Positions 14,382 to 25,965 of a stretch of DNA of 64,000 nt are shown here, in pieces. The position numbers and the translations under genes are program-made. Source of the stretch: Otis tarda (lineage: Eukaryota > Chordata > Aves > Otidiformes > Otididae). The notes beneath the pieces are model-generated. The model was not told where the DNA came from. It searched no databases and was given only the letters and a program-made list of their open reading frames with translations. Position 1 is the stretch's first letter. Each line of letters begins with the position of its first letter. Where the stretch lies: assembly GCA_026413225.1 (NCBI GenBank), contig CM048560.1, forward strand, positions 13,100,001 through 13,164,000, in the 5' to 3' direction.

Positions 14382-14631
14382 ACAGAACAGTTTGGGCTGG
14401 ACGGGCCCTTTAAAGGCCATCCAGTCCAACACCCCTGCAAGGAGCAGGGACATCTCCAACCAGATCAGGTTGCTCAGACCTGGCCTTCAATGCTTCCAGG
14501 GGTGGGGCATCCACCACCTTTCTGGGCAACCTGGGCCAGTGCTCCACCACCCTCAGCGTTAACGATTTCTTCCTTATGTCTAGTCTAAATCTGCCTCCTT
14601 CTAGTTTAAAACCATTACCACTTGTCCTGTT
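14382..14631 (-). mobile_element. CR1 3' fragment with end of ORF2
   Basis: On the minus strand the fragment encodes the last part of CR1 ORF2 (residues resembling [19 protein letters not shown] and VVEHWPRLPRKVVDAP). A short 3' untranslated region follows with the GGTTGGACTGGATGGCC-type block and a tail reading CTGTGATTTG. It corresponds to the same C-terminal segment as the copies at 19.3 kb and 33.1 kb but is more diverged. It is 5'-truncated at about 14631 and cannot code for an active protein. Confidence 0.85.
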
Positions 14632-17600
14632 GTTTAAAAACAGAAAGAAAAAAAAATTGTCTAAGGACACAATTCTAATTGTGTGAAACTAATTGTTTCA
14701 TGTCAGGATTGTCAAAAGTACTTAACCAGTGTTTGGATACCAAGGGATGTAGCTATTGTGAAATTGTCACACCATATTTTGATGTTAAGGTGACTAAATA
14801 TGATGATTTGAAGGCACTTAGTGTTTATCTTATTGCAGAAAGTGACTGTCAATGCCAGGGCTGGCACAGTACTACTATAAAGCAGATTTTTTTTTTTTTT
14901 TTGCAGTCAACACTTAAAATTGTCTTTGGTCTCCACTTTGTAAATTCCTTCCCATGTTTGTCCAGTTTTATCTATATCTCTTTAATAAGGGGAAGTTTGC
15001 TGGTAATCACCTGTCTGGTAATAAAAGCAGAGACCTGGCTAAAAATCTGCTTTATTTTTTCTGATATTTGGTGACAAATTGTACAGGTTGAATTGAATGC
15101 CTGGAGTGCTGTAGTAAGGTAAATTTACTTGCCAGAATTATTTTCAAGAAGTTGATTTGCTGTCATCTTAATCATTTTGCCTGAAATACTAGGTCCAAGA
15201 ACAATATGGTCATGTATTTCCCCAAATATCTGTGTAACTTAAATATAATAAAAAAGCTTAAGTGCTTGTTTTTACATTGTACTGTAATTATAGGGCTGGT
15301 TTAATAAAGGGTAAATGAAGCTTTACCAAAGGAAGTGAAGTTTAGGCTAAAATAATTTAAAAGAGGTGATATGGCACGTATTAAGCATGACATTTGTGTC
15401 AACATGAGTTCAGTTTCAGGAGAGATATAATATTCTATTATTCCCTTCTCATGACTCTTCATTTGTTGGTACCTGGATTTCCAAGCTAACTTGTTTCCAT
15501 CTCTGCAATCTTTGTAGGAGCCTAGGAAAGGGTCTTTGGAAGCAAGGAGTCTGTTGGAGTCTGTTTAAAAGTAAATGCTGGTACACTGGTGTTTTGTTTT
15601 GATTTTTAATTGATGTGGGGTTTTTTCCCTATATATATTTCTAGAACACATGTAGCCACTGAAGGAGAAACCTATTCCACAAGAGGAATGAATATTTTAA
15701 GAAAACATTCTTGTCAGCAGATGATTTAAAGAAGGTAATATGATAATGCTTGAAACATCAAAAGTCAAAAATTGCATAGCAAACATCTAAAATATGATGG
15801 AGTAAAGCAATTGCAGAAAACAGTGATACAATGTGATTATAATTTTCTAAATAAGTTGGAATATACAAATTCAGCTGTGTATACAGTCCTTGTTCTTTGT
15901 AAGTCAGAAAGAAGCTTGAAATCTGAAAGCTTGATATTTGTGTATCCTAGAGGATCCTCTTGACTAAAGGCTATTTTGAAGTTTTCAGCTCCTGGACTTC
16001 ATGTGGAATTGGATTTGAGACTCTTGCCCAGGTCACTAGCATTCCTTTTCCAGCTGATTAAGGATGTGATGCTGTATCTTTAGTAATGCAGTGGTTTTCA
16101 CTGTAGGGTATAATGATTTCGGGATCAGATTATAAACAAAAAGCATATACTTAAAAAAATGTCACTTTTATTAATTAATATTTTCTTATCCCAATTATTT
16201 ATTTTCCATTGAAACAAAAAAAATAATTCTTCAGATGATTAGCTAAAGATAGTTTTATACATTAACTTAACAAGATGTGTTTTGTCGCTTTGGATCTTTG
16301 GAACTTTCTGAATCTAAATTGCTAGAGATTTCAAAGGTAAAATGTAAGTATCCAAATCTTACCGATGTATCCTAGTCCAAATTTGTGTGCATTCTCTCAT
16401 GGAAATAATTTGTAGATTGAAACTATCCTTTTTCTTGTATTCTCTAAATGTAATGTTACTCAAGCATAACACCATTAAAACATTCAAAATATAAACAAAC
16501 TACTTATTTGAACAGAAACACTACGTATCTCATCAAGAAAAATCTGTCGATTTTTGAAAACATCTACTGATTATTTATTTTCATTAGATTTATGTATTTT
16601 TCATATTTATTTAGAGACACATGCTTTTCAGCATGTTATCCTTAATTTAAGTTTCTCGGACACAAAAGTAATTATCTCATTATTGCCTTTGAAAGATATC
16701 TGGTCATCTGCATTTTTCAAGTTGAGATAAAACTGGAAAAGCAGCCTGTAGCATTCTTTACTGCAAATGTTTGTGATTATATAAAACCATATTTCCAAAA
16801 ATAGAGTGCCATAAGCTCTGTTCCTGCCTTGCATTACAATTATTTGAATCAAACTAATACTGTGTGTCCAGTGAGATCAGCAATGGGAAAACACATTCAG
16901 TTTGCACGTTCCCCCTTCCATCCCAATCTACTTGTGAAACAAAAATTGTGAAACTCTTTAACCGGCTACAAAGCACCAGTTAAGCGAAACCGAATAAATC
17001 TTCTATGAACTTTGGTTGGAGGATTTTTTTTTTTGCTTTGTAGAGCAGGATGGAACCCAACTTTGCAATTTCAGCTGTGATAATTTCTTAAGGACTCAAT
17101 TCGATCCACAATGAGTAGAGGCTACGAAGGAGTGGTTATCAAAAAGTTGTGTTTCGCTTGAGCCTAGGATATTAGGCAGTGATCTAAGATTGTCAAAGCT
17201 TTACCTAATACAGAGACTGGAGGAAGTAAGTATTTGGACTGGGATAGTGTATAAATAGAGAGGGATAAGTCTTTTTGTTTGTGTGTGATACATTTGAAGA
17301 CATAATGACATTTGCAGACAATCCCTCTGAAAGAAATAATGAAACAGCTATTACATCAACAGAGTAGTTGCCACTGTGAACAAGCTTCCAACAGGAATAG
17401 CATGCTCTATAAAAATGAGCTTCCTCTTCCTATAACTTTCCTATATCTAAACATCTGTTTAAATAAGGAGAAAGCAGAGATTACTGCATCACAAAAGCAG
17501 TATTCTTGATAGTTCAGGCAGCCTGTAACAGATTATTATGAATTTCACCTGAAGTGAGTAACATTGGCAGGCCTGGTTTTTGTAGGTACTGCCTATGGCA

Positions 17601-18800
17601 GGGCAGTCGTACATACCCTCTTGTATGTTATTGGTGGTCATACAAATTTCCAAATGTTACTTTCTGTTAAAGATATTTCCATTTAGAATGTGACTGTGGA
17701 AGCTTGAAAGCTCAGGAAATAGCTGGATATTCATTGCATTGTCTGAACATAATAAATATGATGGACTAAAAAATACAGTAGGCTTCAAATTCCTAGGAGA
17801 CTGTTGCTGAAGTCAATCTTTGCAGTCATGGAATGTATGCTTAAATTAAGACTTGAATCTTTTTCTTACAATTGTATTTTCTGCAGAAGTGCATTTGCTG
17901 CTTGCATTTATACTGTAAGGCAACGGTGTTTATCCGACTATTGTTGTCATTCCGGGATTTCTGTAACTGAAAATTTGAAGCGTCTTTGTTATGATTATTG
18001 TGTCTTGAAAATTCAGGGATGATTTCCATTACTATTTAAGCTGGTTAATTGCCTTCCTTACCAGTTCCATTAACCACTTCAGCAGAGTGGCTGCTAAAAG
18101 ATAATATGTAAAGGCTCACTGAGCCTTTAATTATGGAATCAAATCCACTTCAGTAGATCAAAATACCATCTAAATACCTTCTGCCAACCTCCTATTCATT
18201 TCTTTAGCTGCAAGCAGAGGTAGCCTTCTTGGACTGCCACATCCCTGTTGTTGCTGTCCTCACAGATGTTTGACTGGAAGTAGGCTACAGGAGTGATCCT
18301 GCATGCTGCAGTGCGTTTCGTTTCCCTAAGATCAAGATCGTTATGTGGAGTCAAAGGTTTTCCTGCAAACTGTAAAGTCTAAGCCTGTGACTGTATGATT
18401 TTTCAAAGTGAGTATGACTTCTTTATTACCAGAATATTACATTCATATGAAGTAAATGAAAAGAAAGATAATTAAATGTAAGGCTTTTCAACACAGTGAT
18501 GTAATTATTGTTCCATTTAAGTTTGACACATTGACTGACCCTCTAGAAGAGAACATCAGAGCTAAAGCTGTGTAATTCAGGGATCCAGTCTGTCAGTCTG
18601 CATTTCTGAGTGAGTAAATGAGTTGTTTCTGTTATATAAGTTTGTCACAGGTAGAATTATTTCAAGGATGTCCTGGTTTTCCTTCAGGATCTTTGCATGT
18701 CGTCAGTTAACAATGATCTCCTTCACTGAGTTTATGTTTTCAATTATACTTGCAGCAGTTGGCTTTAACTGGTATTGTATTTGAGCTGGCAGCTTTCCTT
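14632..18800. other. No gene recognised
   Basis: AT-rich DNA. A T16 run lies at 14887-14902. The open frame at 14679-15074 is interrupted in composition by that T run and resembles nothing known to me. Confidence 0.5.
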
Positions 18801-19458
18801 TCGTGGCAATCCCAGGCACAAATACAGGCTGGGTGGAGAATGGATTGAGAGCAGCCCTGAGGAGAAAGACTTGGGAGTGCTGGTAGACGAGAGGCTCAAC
18901 ATGAGTGGGCAATGCGCCCTTGCGGCCCAGAAGGCCAACCGCATCCTGGGCTGCATCAAGAGGAGCATGGCCAGCAGGTCGAGGGAGGTGATTCTGCCCC
19001 TCTACTCTGCCCTGGTGAGACCCCACCTGGAGTACTGCGTCCAGTTCTGGAGTCCCCAACACAAGAAGGACATGGACCAGTTGGAAAGGGTCCAGAGGAG
19101 GGCCACAAAGATGATCAGAGGGCTGGAGCACCTCTCCTATGAGGACAGGCTGAGAGAGTTGGGGCTGTTCAGCCTGGAGAAGCGGAGGCTCTGGGGAGAC
19201 CTGGTGGCAGTCTTCCAATACCTCAAGGGGGCCTACAGGAAAGATGGGGAGAAGCTGTTCAGTAGGGCCTGTTGTGATAGGACAAGGGGTAATGGGTTTA
19301 AATTAGAAGGAGGTAGGTTTAGATTAGATATTAGAACAAAATTTTTTACACTGAGAGTTGTAGAGCACTGGAACAGGTTGCCCAGAGAGGTGGTGGATGC
19401 CCCATCCCTGGAAATGTTCAAGGCCAGGCTGGATGAGGCTCTGAGCAACCTGATCTAG
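18801..19458 (+). pseudogene. CR1 ORF2 C-terminal fragment
   Basis: The open frame of about 218 codons covers the CR1 ORF2 region after the reverse transcriptase palm. It includes the conserved stretches [35 protein letters not shown] and [14 protein letters not shown]. The catalytic FADD box and the endonuclease are missing because of 5' truncation, so it has no enzymatic capacity. The frame extends a few codons upstream into unrelated flanking DNA; those residues are not part of the element. Confidence 0.9.
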
Positions 19459-19548
19459 TGGGGGATGTCCCTGCTTCTTGCAGGGGGGTTGGACTAGATG
19501 ACCTTTGAAGGTCCCTTCCAACTCTAACCATTCTATGATTCTATGATT
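18801..19548 (+). mobile_element. Young 5'-truncated CR1, copy A
   Basis: This CR1 insertion starts abruptly at TCGTGGCAATCCC in the C-terminal part of ORF2, after the reverse transcriptase catalytic core. It continues without a stop to the ORF2 stop (end of frame at 19458). It then has the 3' untranslated region (GGTTGGACTAGATGACC, GGTCCCTTCCAACTCTAACC) and tail ATTCTATGATTCTATGATT. By eye it differs from the copy at 32575-33324 at only about 10 sites in 748 bases, so the two belong to one subfamily and inserted recently. No target-site duplication was found, as is usual for CR1. Confidence 0.93.
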
Positions 19549-19696
19549 CAGGTTATTGAAAATCCCAATTTGTACTTCTTCACTAATGTCCCCTTATGTC
19601 CTCACGTGTGTCATGATTCTGTGTCACAAGTAACATAAAGTTCTACTTGTAAATTTTTAACTAAGAAATTAAAGCAGTTTGCTGCAAGTTTATACT

Positions 19697-19759
19697 AAAA
19701 AAAAAAAAAAATTAAAAAACCAACCAACCAAGCAAACAAAAAAAATTAAACCAAAAAAA
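19697..19759. repeat. A-rich tract with CCAA repeats
   Basis: A15 followed by A-rich sequence containing CCAACCAACCAAGC and further A runs. It lies about 150 bases after the end of CR1 copy A and is not that element's tail, which ends in ATTCTATG units. Confidence 0.8.
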
Positions 19760-21022
19760 CCTTAGCGTTTAGATTCTTCAAAATAGTTTGCAAAAAACTT
19801 TATGGTACTTTATGGTTTTCCAGCTTAACCAGTTCACTGTTCTAAACTGTCTCCCATCCAGAATGGTGATTTTTGGTTTGGGGCTTTTTTTTACACACTC
19901 AGTCACTGAAGAGATATCTCATGCTGGGTAGAGTAGAGATGGGCTGCTCTGCTATAGGTTAGCTGCTTAGGTTGGAAGATGAAGTGCTTATTATGAAAGA
20001 CAGTCCCGTCTTGTACAACAGTAGACCTTGCTGAGTAAAGGAGGTGGCCATCTCCACCAGAGTCTGCTGATGATGTGCTGTGTGACCCTTGCCTTCGGGG
20101 CTTTCCATCTTATCTCCTTGTTTTATGTTGTCAGGAATCGCTACATTTTTTATGACAGTGGCTTCTCACATGCTAACATCAGCTCTAGTGTTTTAGGCAG
20201 TACTGGAAACATTGCTGGTTTGTATTCAGGAATGTTTATAATGGAAAGAACAGGATAACAAGTCCCTGACTGGAAAAAAGGGTGTTCTTCATACCTTGCA
20301 TGCTCAGATCATGAACAGTTGACAGAAGAATTCTTTTAATCTGCTTTATGTCTGTGCACATTGTACCTGGTAACAGCATACGTATTAGCTGTTAATATGA
20401 TTTCCAGTGCTTCTGGCAGTGAAAGGTGTTACATGGCGACTCATTCACTCTCAGTTTATGGGAAGAAAGGTCTTCAGCACAACTTAGATACTACTCTGTA
20501 CTGAATTACACTACCTGAAATAATAAAGTCATCATATTGATGTAACTTATCCTCTTTCTGCTTACCAAGGCTAGTAGATGTTTCTGTGTTTGTTTTGAAA
20601 AGCTATCACTGTTCTAATGCACGAAAGTATTTCCGTTTCTCTTACTTGTTGTAATTTGAAGAGGATGGCAGATTGTTAAGCTCCCTCCTATTTAGATGCT
20701 AAAGTCTTAGTGATGCCTGTGCCCTGCAGATGTAGCACTTTACTAGACCAGTAAAGTAGCTACTGTATGGTGACTTTTTTTTTTTCTTGTCAGCTGCTTT
20801 TTTTCTATGGGTGACGTGTCTGGTTTTTTCAGAGCACTGTTTCCATTCAACCATCTTTTAAAATAATATCACATAGCTAAGTTGTCAGGGAATCCAGTCA
20901 CCCTGTGAGATGAAGGATCACGAAACAGTGGCATATTTTCCCACTGTGTGGTGTGGGTCTCCAATTCTACATTATATAATAGGGTAAATTACAGCAGTAG
21001 TAACTGAATATTGCCTGATCCT

Positions 21023-21034
21023 GGGGGGGGGGGG
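21023..21034. repeat. G12 homopolymer
   Basis: Twelve consecutive G. Such runs are polymorphic and error-prone in sequencing. Confidence 0.85.
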
Positions 21035-24000
21035 AGATCCTTGTAGACTATAGCACCTCTCAAGAAAGAATCCTCAAATATTATTTGTGTCTCAAAAGAT
21101 TCAAGCTGGCTCAGCTGAGACAGAGTTGACCTACCTCAGTCAGAGAGAATAATACTGTTTCACTTCTATAGTTTCTAATTATATAGGATATTTCAATTAA
21201 TTACATTGAAATATAACTAATGGTGTGAAATTATTTTACAGATTTTACATTAACTAAATCCGATGTACATTAGAAAAAATGGCTTTAATGAACACAGTTT
21301 TACATAATGCAGTAGTCACTGAATTTTCTGTGGAAGTGGTGATCTGGAAAGTAAACAGCAAAATTATCTGCACTGCTATAGTTAACAGTGTGCCTTCATA
21401 ATGTGCTAAATATATCACAAAGCTTTTAGCTGTTGAGAATATTTTTATATAAATTAATTTTTTGACGAAGTTTTGGGGATTTTTCAAAGTGAAAAGAAAC
21501 AGCATTTACACAGAAAGGTTTGATTTCTAAAGTGCAGCTTTTGCAACTAGCTGGTCTAACTGGAAATGGGGAGAGGGGTTAGCTTGTAATGGCCTGGGAA
21601 ATTAGGCACTAGTTAACATTCAAAAAGTATTTCTAACCTAAAAAGTAGCTGCTGTAACTTCTGTATTTTTGTTCCAAGCCTAAAATTTTTTGTTTCTGTG
21701 TTTGGTAATAAAATTGAGGAATGGCTTCTCTGCTGTCTTGGTGCAACAAAGACAGTTCAGTTGGGGGAAAAAAGTGAGCAGAATTCTCTTTTGGCCTGTG
21801 CCTGAAAGACTCTCTAGTACGAGATCCAATTCTGAAGTTCTGATCAAGTTCATAATCTTCAGTGTCTTGGTTAATCCTTGTTGTTTTTCAGTTTTGTGGG
21901 GACTTGTATAATAATAAGCAGACGTGACTACACTGGTGACTGATGAGCACAACCTACTTGAGACTGGGTTGATCTGTAGGGCATGGATGAGGTCTTGGTT
22001 TGCTGAATGACAAGCACTGCAAGTCAAAGGGGGACCTTCATTATTCAAATCTGAATTTAAAACTTGCAAAAACCAGCTTCTTTATGATGGCAGGTAGTTC
22101 TAGCTGATTTTTTAAAAGCCACAAATTGGGTTTAAAAGTCCCATGACGCAACAAAGTGGCAGAAATTTTTTTTTTTTCTGTACAACTACACATTTGTGGG
22201 AGAAAAGCAGTGTAGAAGATAGAGGAAATGTCTTTCTGATGGAATCTGCCTCTGATCATCAGCAATTAAAAATGCCACATCTTTCAGATAGAACCTTTCC
22301 GCATCCTGTCAGGACATGCCCTCTAATCTCAAACCACGTTAGTCATTATGTTTAGTAGGTCAGGGGATAAGGTTAAACTCTAAATCAGTTTCTTCTCTAA
22401 TCTTTCTAAACCTTTAACACCTTTTTCCAGACAGAAATTCAATTGCCAAAAGGATTTTGTCAGCCATTCAGTGCCAGAATTTGCAGCAACAGGATGGACA
22501 TTATCTTTTCACACTTCTGCTTCTAATCATAAAAGAAGACATGGCTGTTATCATTATTTTTTCAATCCAAATGGTTTATTATACCCAATAAGAAAGTGAA
22601 AGAGGTATGTTGTGACCTCATTAGAACTACTTGCTATTCTTTCCATGAATTGTGTGTTTCTTAGCACCAGCTTCTTAGTGATAGTGTTTCATTAGCAGCT
22701 TTCATCTGTGGATCTGTAAGAGGCTTAATTATTTAGTAATAGTGGTACATTAAATTAATTAGTTAAGCCTTATTATATACCTTTGTAAAAGAACCAAAAT
22801 ATCTTTAGTGTTAGGGAGAAAGAGTCTTACAGAGACTTTAACACTTACCTCATAAAGTATGCGTGATAAACTGAGATACGGGCACTTCAAATGACTGACT
22901 TGATTTTCATGGATGTTGCATATGTGAAGTCTAAATTAACTGTCTGATTTAATGAAAGTTAGGGAAGGCTATTCTAAATAATTTGCCAGCAGCTGCTCAG
23001 TGACCCAGATCATTTAGCTCTCAGTCCTTTGCTTTAATAGTATAGCATGCTTCACTCTCGTGTGAAGAATATGTTTTTCATTGTCGTTAAGACCTGTCTG
23101 CCACATTGTATCTGATACTACCAGAAAAATTCAATAGTAATTCGTATTCATAGAAGAAAATCCAGCAATGTTTCATGGAAAATCTAGTCTACCATGCTCC
23201 GCTGGTGAAACTGAATAAAAATAGGGGATAAATATATTGAAAATTAAAAAGTAAGGACGTGTGGCTTTTCAACACCACAAAAGTCATTGCTGAAAAAGAA
23301 CAAGCCAGATGGAAGCAAAAGAACCAGATCTTTGCCAGTCTTTCTCAGTTAAAAATATAGATGCATTTGGCTGAAGTTGTTCTAGTAAAATCTGCTTTAA
23401 AATAAAATCACTGCCACTGAAATTAGGGAAAAAAATTCATATTATTTCACCAGAGCTAATGAAAAAAACCTCTTACTTAAATCGATGTGCCCTCCATTTT
23501 ATCTGCAGTTTTTGCACAGTGTAAAAGCACAATGAAAATGAAGAAAAATAGAGCTATGATCATCAAGATGTCTGATAATGCCAGTCAGGAAAACTGAGTC
23601 TCTCTAATGGCAAGAAGTGCAATGAAATACTCTTTCAGTTGTTTGGTGTATTTTTACTCACTGGACTTCCAAATTAACTTAAAAATAGGAGTAATGTCTT
23701 TTGCAGTTAGCACTGGATTCTTGAAGAAGTTGGAGCTGGGCTGTTTCAGGGAAGGAATGATCTGAGACCTTCAAAGATACCTTAATTTTTTTTTTCCTCT
23801 TCTGTAAAAGAAAGGGATGACAAATGATTGTGCCTGTAAGATCTTGAATATATAGTAGATGACATACAAGAGCACGGCTTGTGCTGGCGGTAGTATAAAA
23901 CTAGGGCACCTCTACTTTCTTAATTATTTTACCTGGCTGACAGGAGAAACTCTCTTACTGCATCTTGAGAGGCTTTTCAATAATGCATAATGAATTAACT

Positions 24001-25870
24001 GGAAGAAGGTTAACAAAACAGTATGTATCAGCACATAAACCTTTTCCATTAAACACTAACTGCATTAATTGCCTCCCTTTTTTTTTCTTTTAGAGATAAG
24101 AATAGATTCATTAAAGTAATTCTGAATATTTTATCACCTTTAATGTACTCGTATAGGCAAGACTTCGTAATAGAGTTTCAGACATAATTCCTAAATGAGC
24201 TTTTTCCTTCATAAAATCTCCCATTAATCTGTCTAGAAAAAAAAGATGTATGACTGTCCACTCAATACAAGCATTGTCAAACCTGTGATGTGTTGGTTTG
24301 TGTGTAATAGAATAAAGTAGCCTAAACTATGTAGATAAAAATATTAATGACATAAAATTATAATTCCTGAAGCTAACTGAAAACCTGCTTTGTTTTCTAA
24401 GGAGAAATAAGATTCTTGTTTTTTGAGGCAGTGGGTACCTCTCTTTATTAAAATGACTGGCCATAGAGTGCACTCATTCTTCTGAAATAGAGGGAAATTC
24501 CCTCGCATGTGGTGACTTGCTGGACCTCATCAAAGCCGTTCTGAATTTACTTGTAACTCCAAGGATGTAACTGAGGAGCCATTGTCCTTGGAGTGACTAA
24601 TTGCTGTTTAGATTACATTTGCTACCTTGATAACTTAAAATTATCTTTTCTTCAATAGGCTTTGTCACATTGTGGCGTCTTGTGGAACAAATCACTCCTA
24701 ACCTACAGAAAAAGGGCATTGTCATCGTGCTTTCTAAGGAAGCCTGTGACTGAGATGGCCATAAGGGCTAAATGTCTTCAAAAGTAGCATTCAGTTCAGC
24801 TAGAAAGGCTAGCGGTGGAGATTGCCTCACAGGAGTAGTACTTTATACCTCTTCCCAAATGTCTTTGGGGATTCATGAGATATGAATCTCACTTGGATCT
24901 TAATATTATTAATCTATTTTCTCATAGTTGTTTGGGGGTAAAATAGGAGTTAAAGCAGTTCTTAGGCCTAAATTTCAGAACAGTAGGAGTATCTGCCCCT
25001 CAAAACAAAGTAGTTAAATTAAGTTCCACTATTCTTCATTTCTATTTCCTCCTCAATAAGCAGGACTGCTTTTTTTCCCCAACCAGTAGCACACCTGCAC
25101 ACCTTCTGTTCTACCTGCTCATTTTCATGTGATAGCCAATTAACAAAATGCTGCATTTTCACACCTACAATATATGTATCCTTCAGGGCACTGCAATGTT
25201 GAAGTTCACTCTGTACTTCCCCTACGTGAAGCTACCAGCTTAGTAGGAACCTGATAAATAACTGACTAAGGTCACAGACTGACTTATTAGTCCAATATGA
25301 AGCTGGACAAAGAAAAACGATGCAGAGCAAGGGAAACACCATATGTTATACAGGTGTACTGAATAATTAAATATTCCTTTTCCAACAAGTGTGAAAATCA
25401 GTTTCACTCTGAGTCACAGGTAGCTGAAATGGAAATGCAGCTGTAGCCCTTCTGTCCTTCTTTACCATCTTCTTTCTCTGCTAAGGGAAGAATGCAATTC
25501 AGCACTTGGCTGTGTTAAGTCATAAACCAGATAACTGCATCGTCTAAAAGTCCTCTGATACTTGCTAGACATTAAAATATAAGAATATTACATCTTAATT
25601 TGATTTGTGTGCTCTGTAAACTGTCAACTAAAAATAAAACCAATGTCAACAGCTGCCGAGAAGCAAGCTGTAGGAGCAATCCAGTATTAACTACCTGTTA
25701 GTAGTAAAGAACAAAGGAACCTTTATTTAAACGACTCTTTTTGGAAGCATGTAAGGCCATACATATCTCATATGTATGTGTGCTCTTTCAGTCTACTAGT
25801 ACTGTTGGTCACATCTACCCAGCAAATGGTTGCTGCTTTGTGACAGAGACATGAGGATGCCATGGAGAGC

Positions 25871-25900
25871 TGTCTCATATTTTTTTGTCTCATATTTTTT
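25871..25900 (-). repeat. Two perfect 15-bp repeats at the CR1 3' end
   Basis: The plus strand reads TGTCTCATATTTTTT at 25871-25885 and again, without change, at 25886-25900. Directly beside it lies the 3' end of the large minus-strand CR1. On the element's own strand this gives an A-rich tail with two AAAAAATATGAGACA units, where other CR1 copies in the window carry ATTCTATG units. It may be the tail of this CR1 subfamily or a duplication made at insertion. Confidence 0.7.
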
Positions 25901-25965
25901 ATTTTTATCAAGATTGGAAAAGACCTAAAAGATCATCCAGTCCAACCATCACCAATACTTCTCAG

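Larger units (their letters stand above)
19549..25870. other. Long gene-free stretch
   Basis: No coding exon or well-preserved transposon was recognised. Simple-sequence tracts lie at 19697-19759 (A-rich with CCAACCAACC) and 21023-21034 (G12). The open frames at 20028-20258 and 21680-22069 lack any family resemblance. Confidence 0.5.

Noticed and set aside
14679-15074. Open frame of 131 codons, plus strand
   Set aside because: It includes a poly-Phe stretch from a T16 run, and no known domain or codon bias was seen.
21680-22069. Open frame of 129 codons, minus strand
   Set aside because: No recognisable domain, no splice or promoter context, and an overlapping frame on the other strand. It is probably chance.
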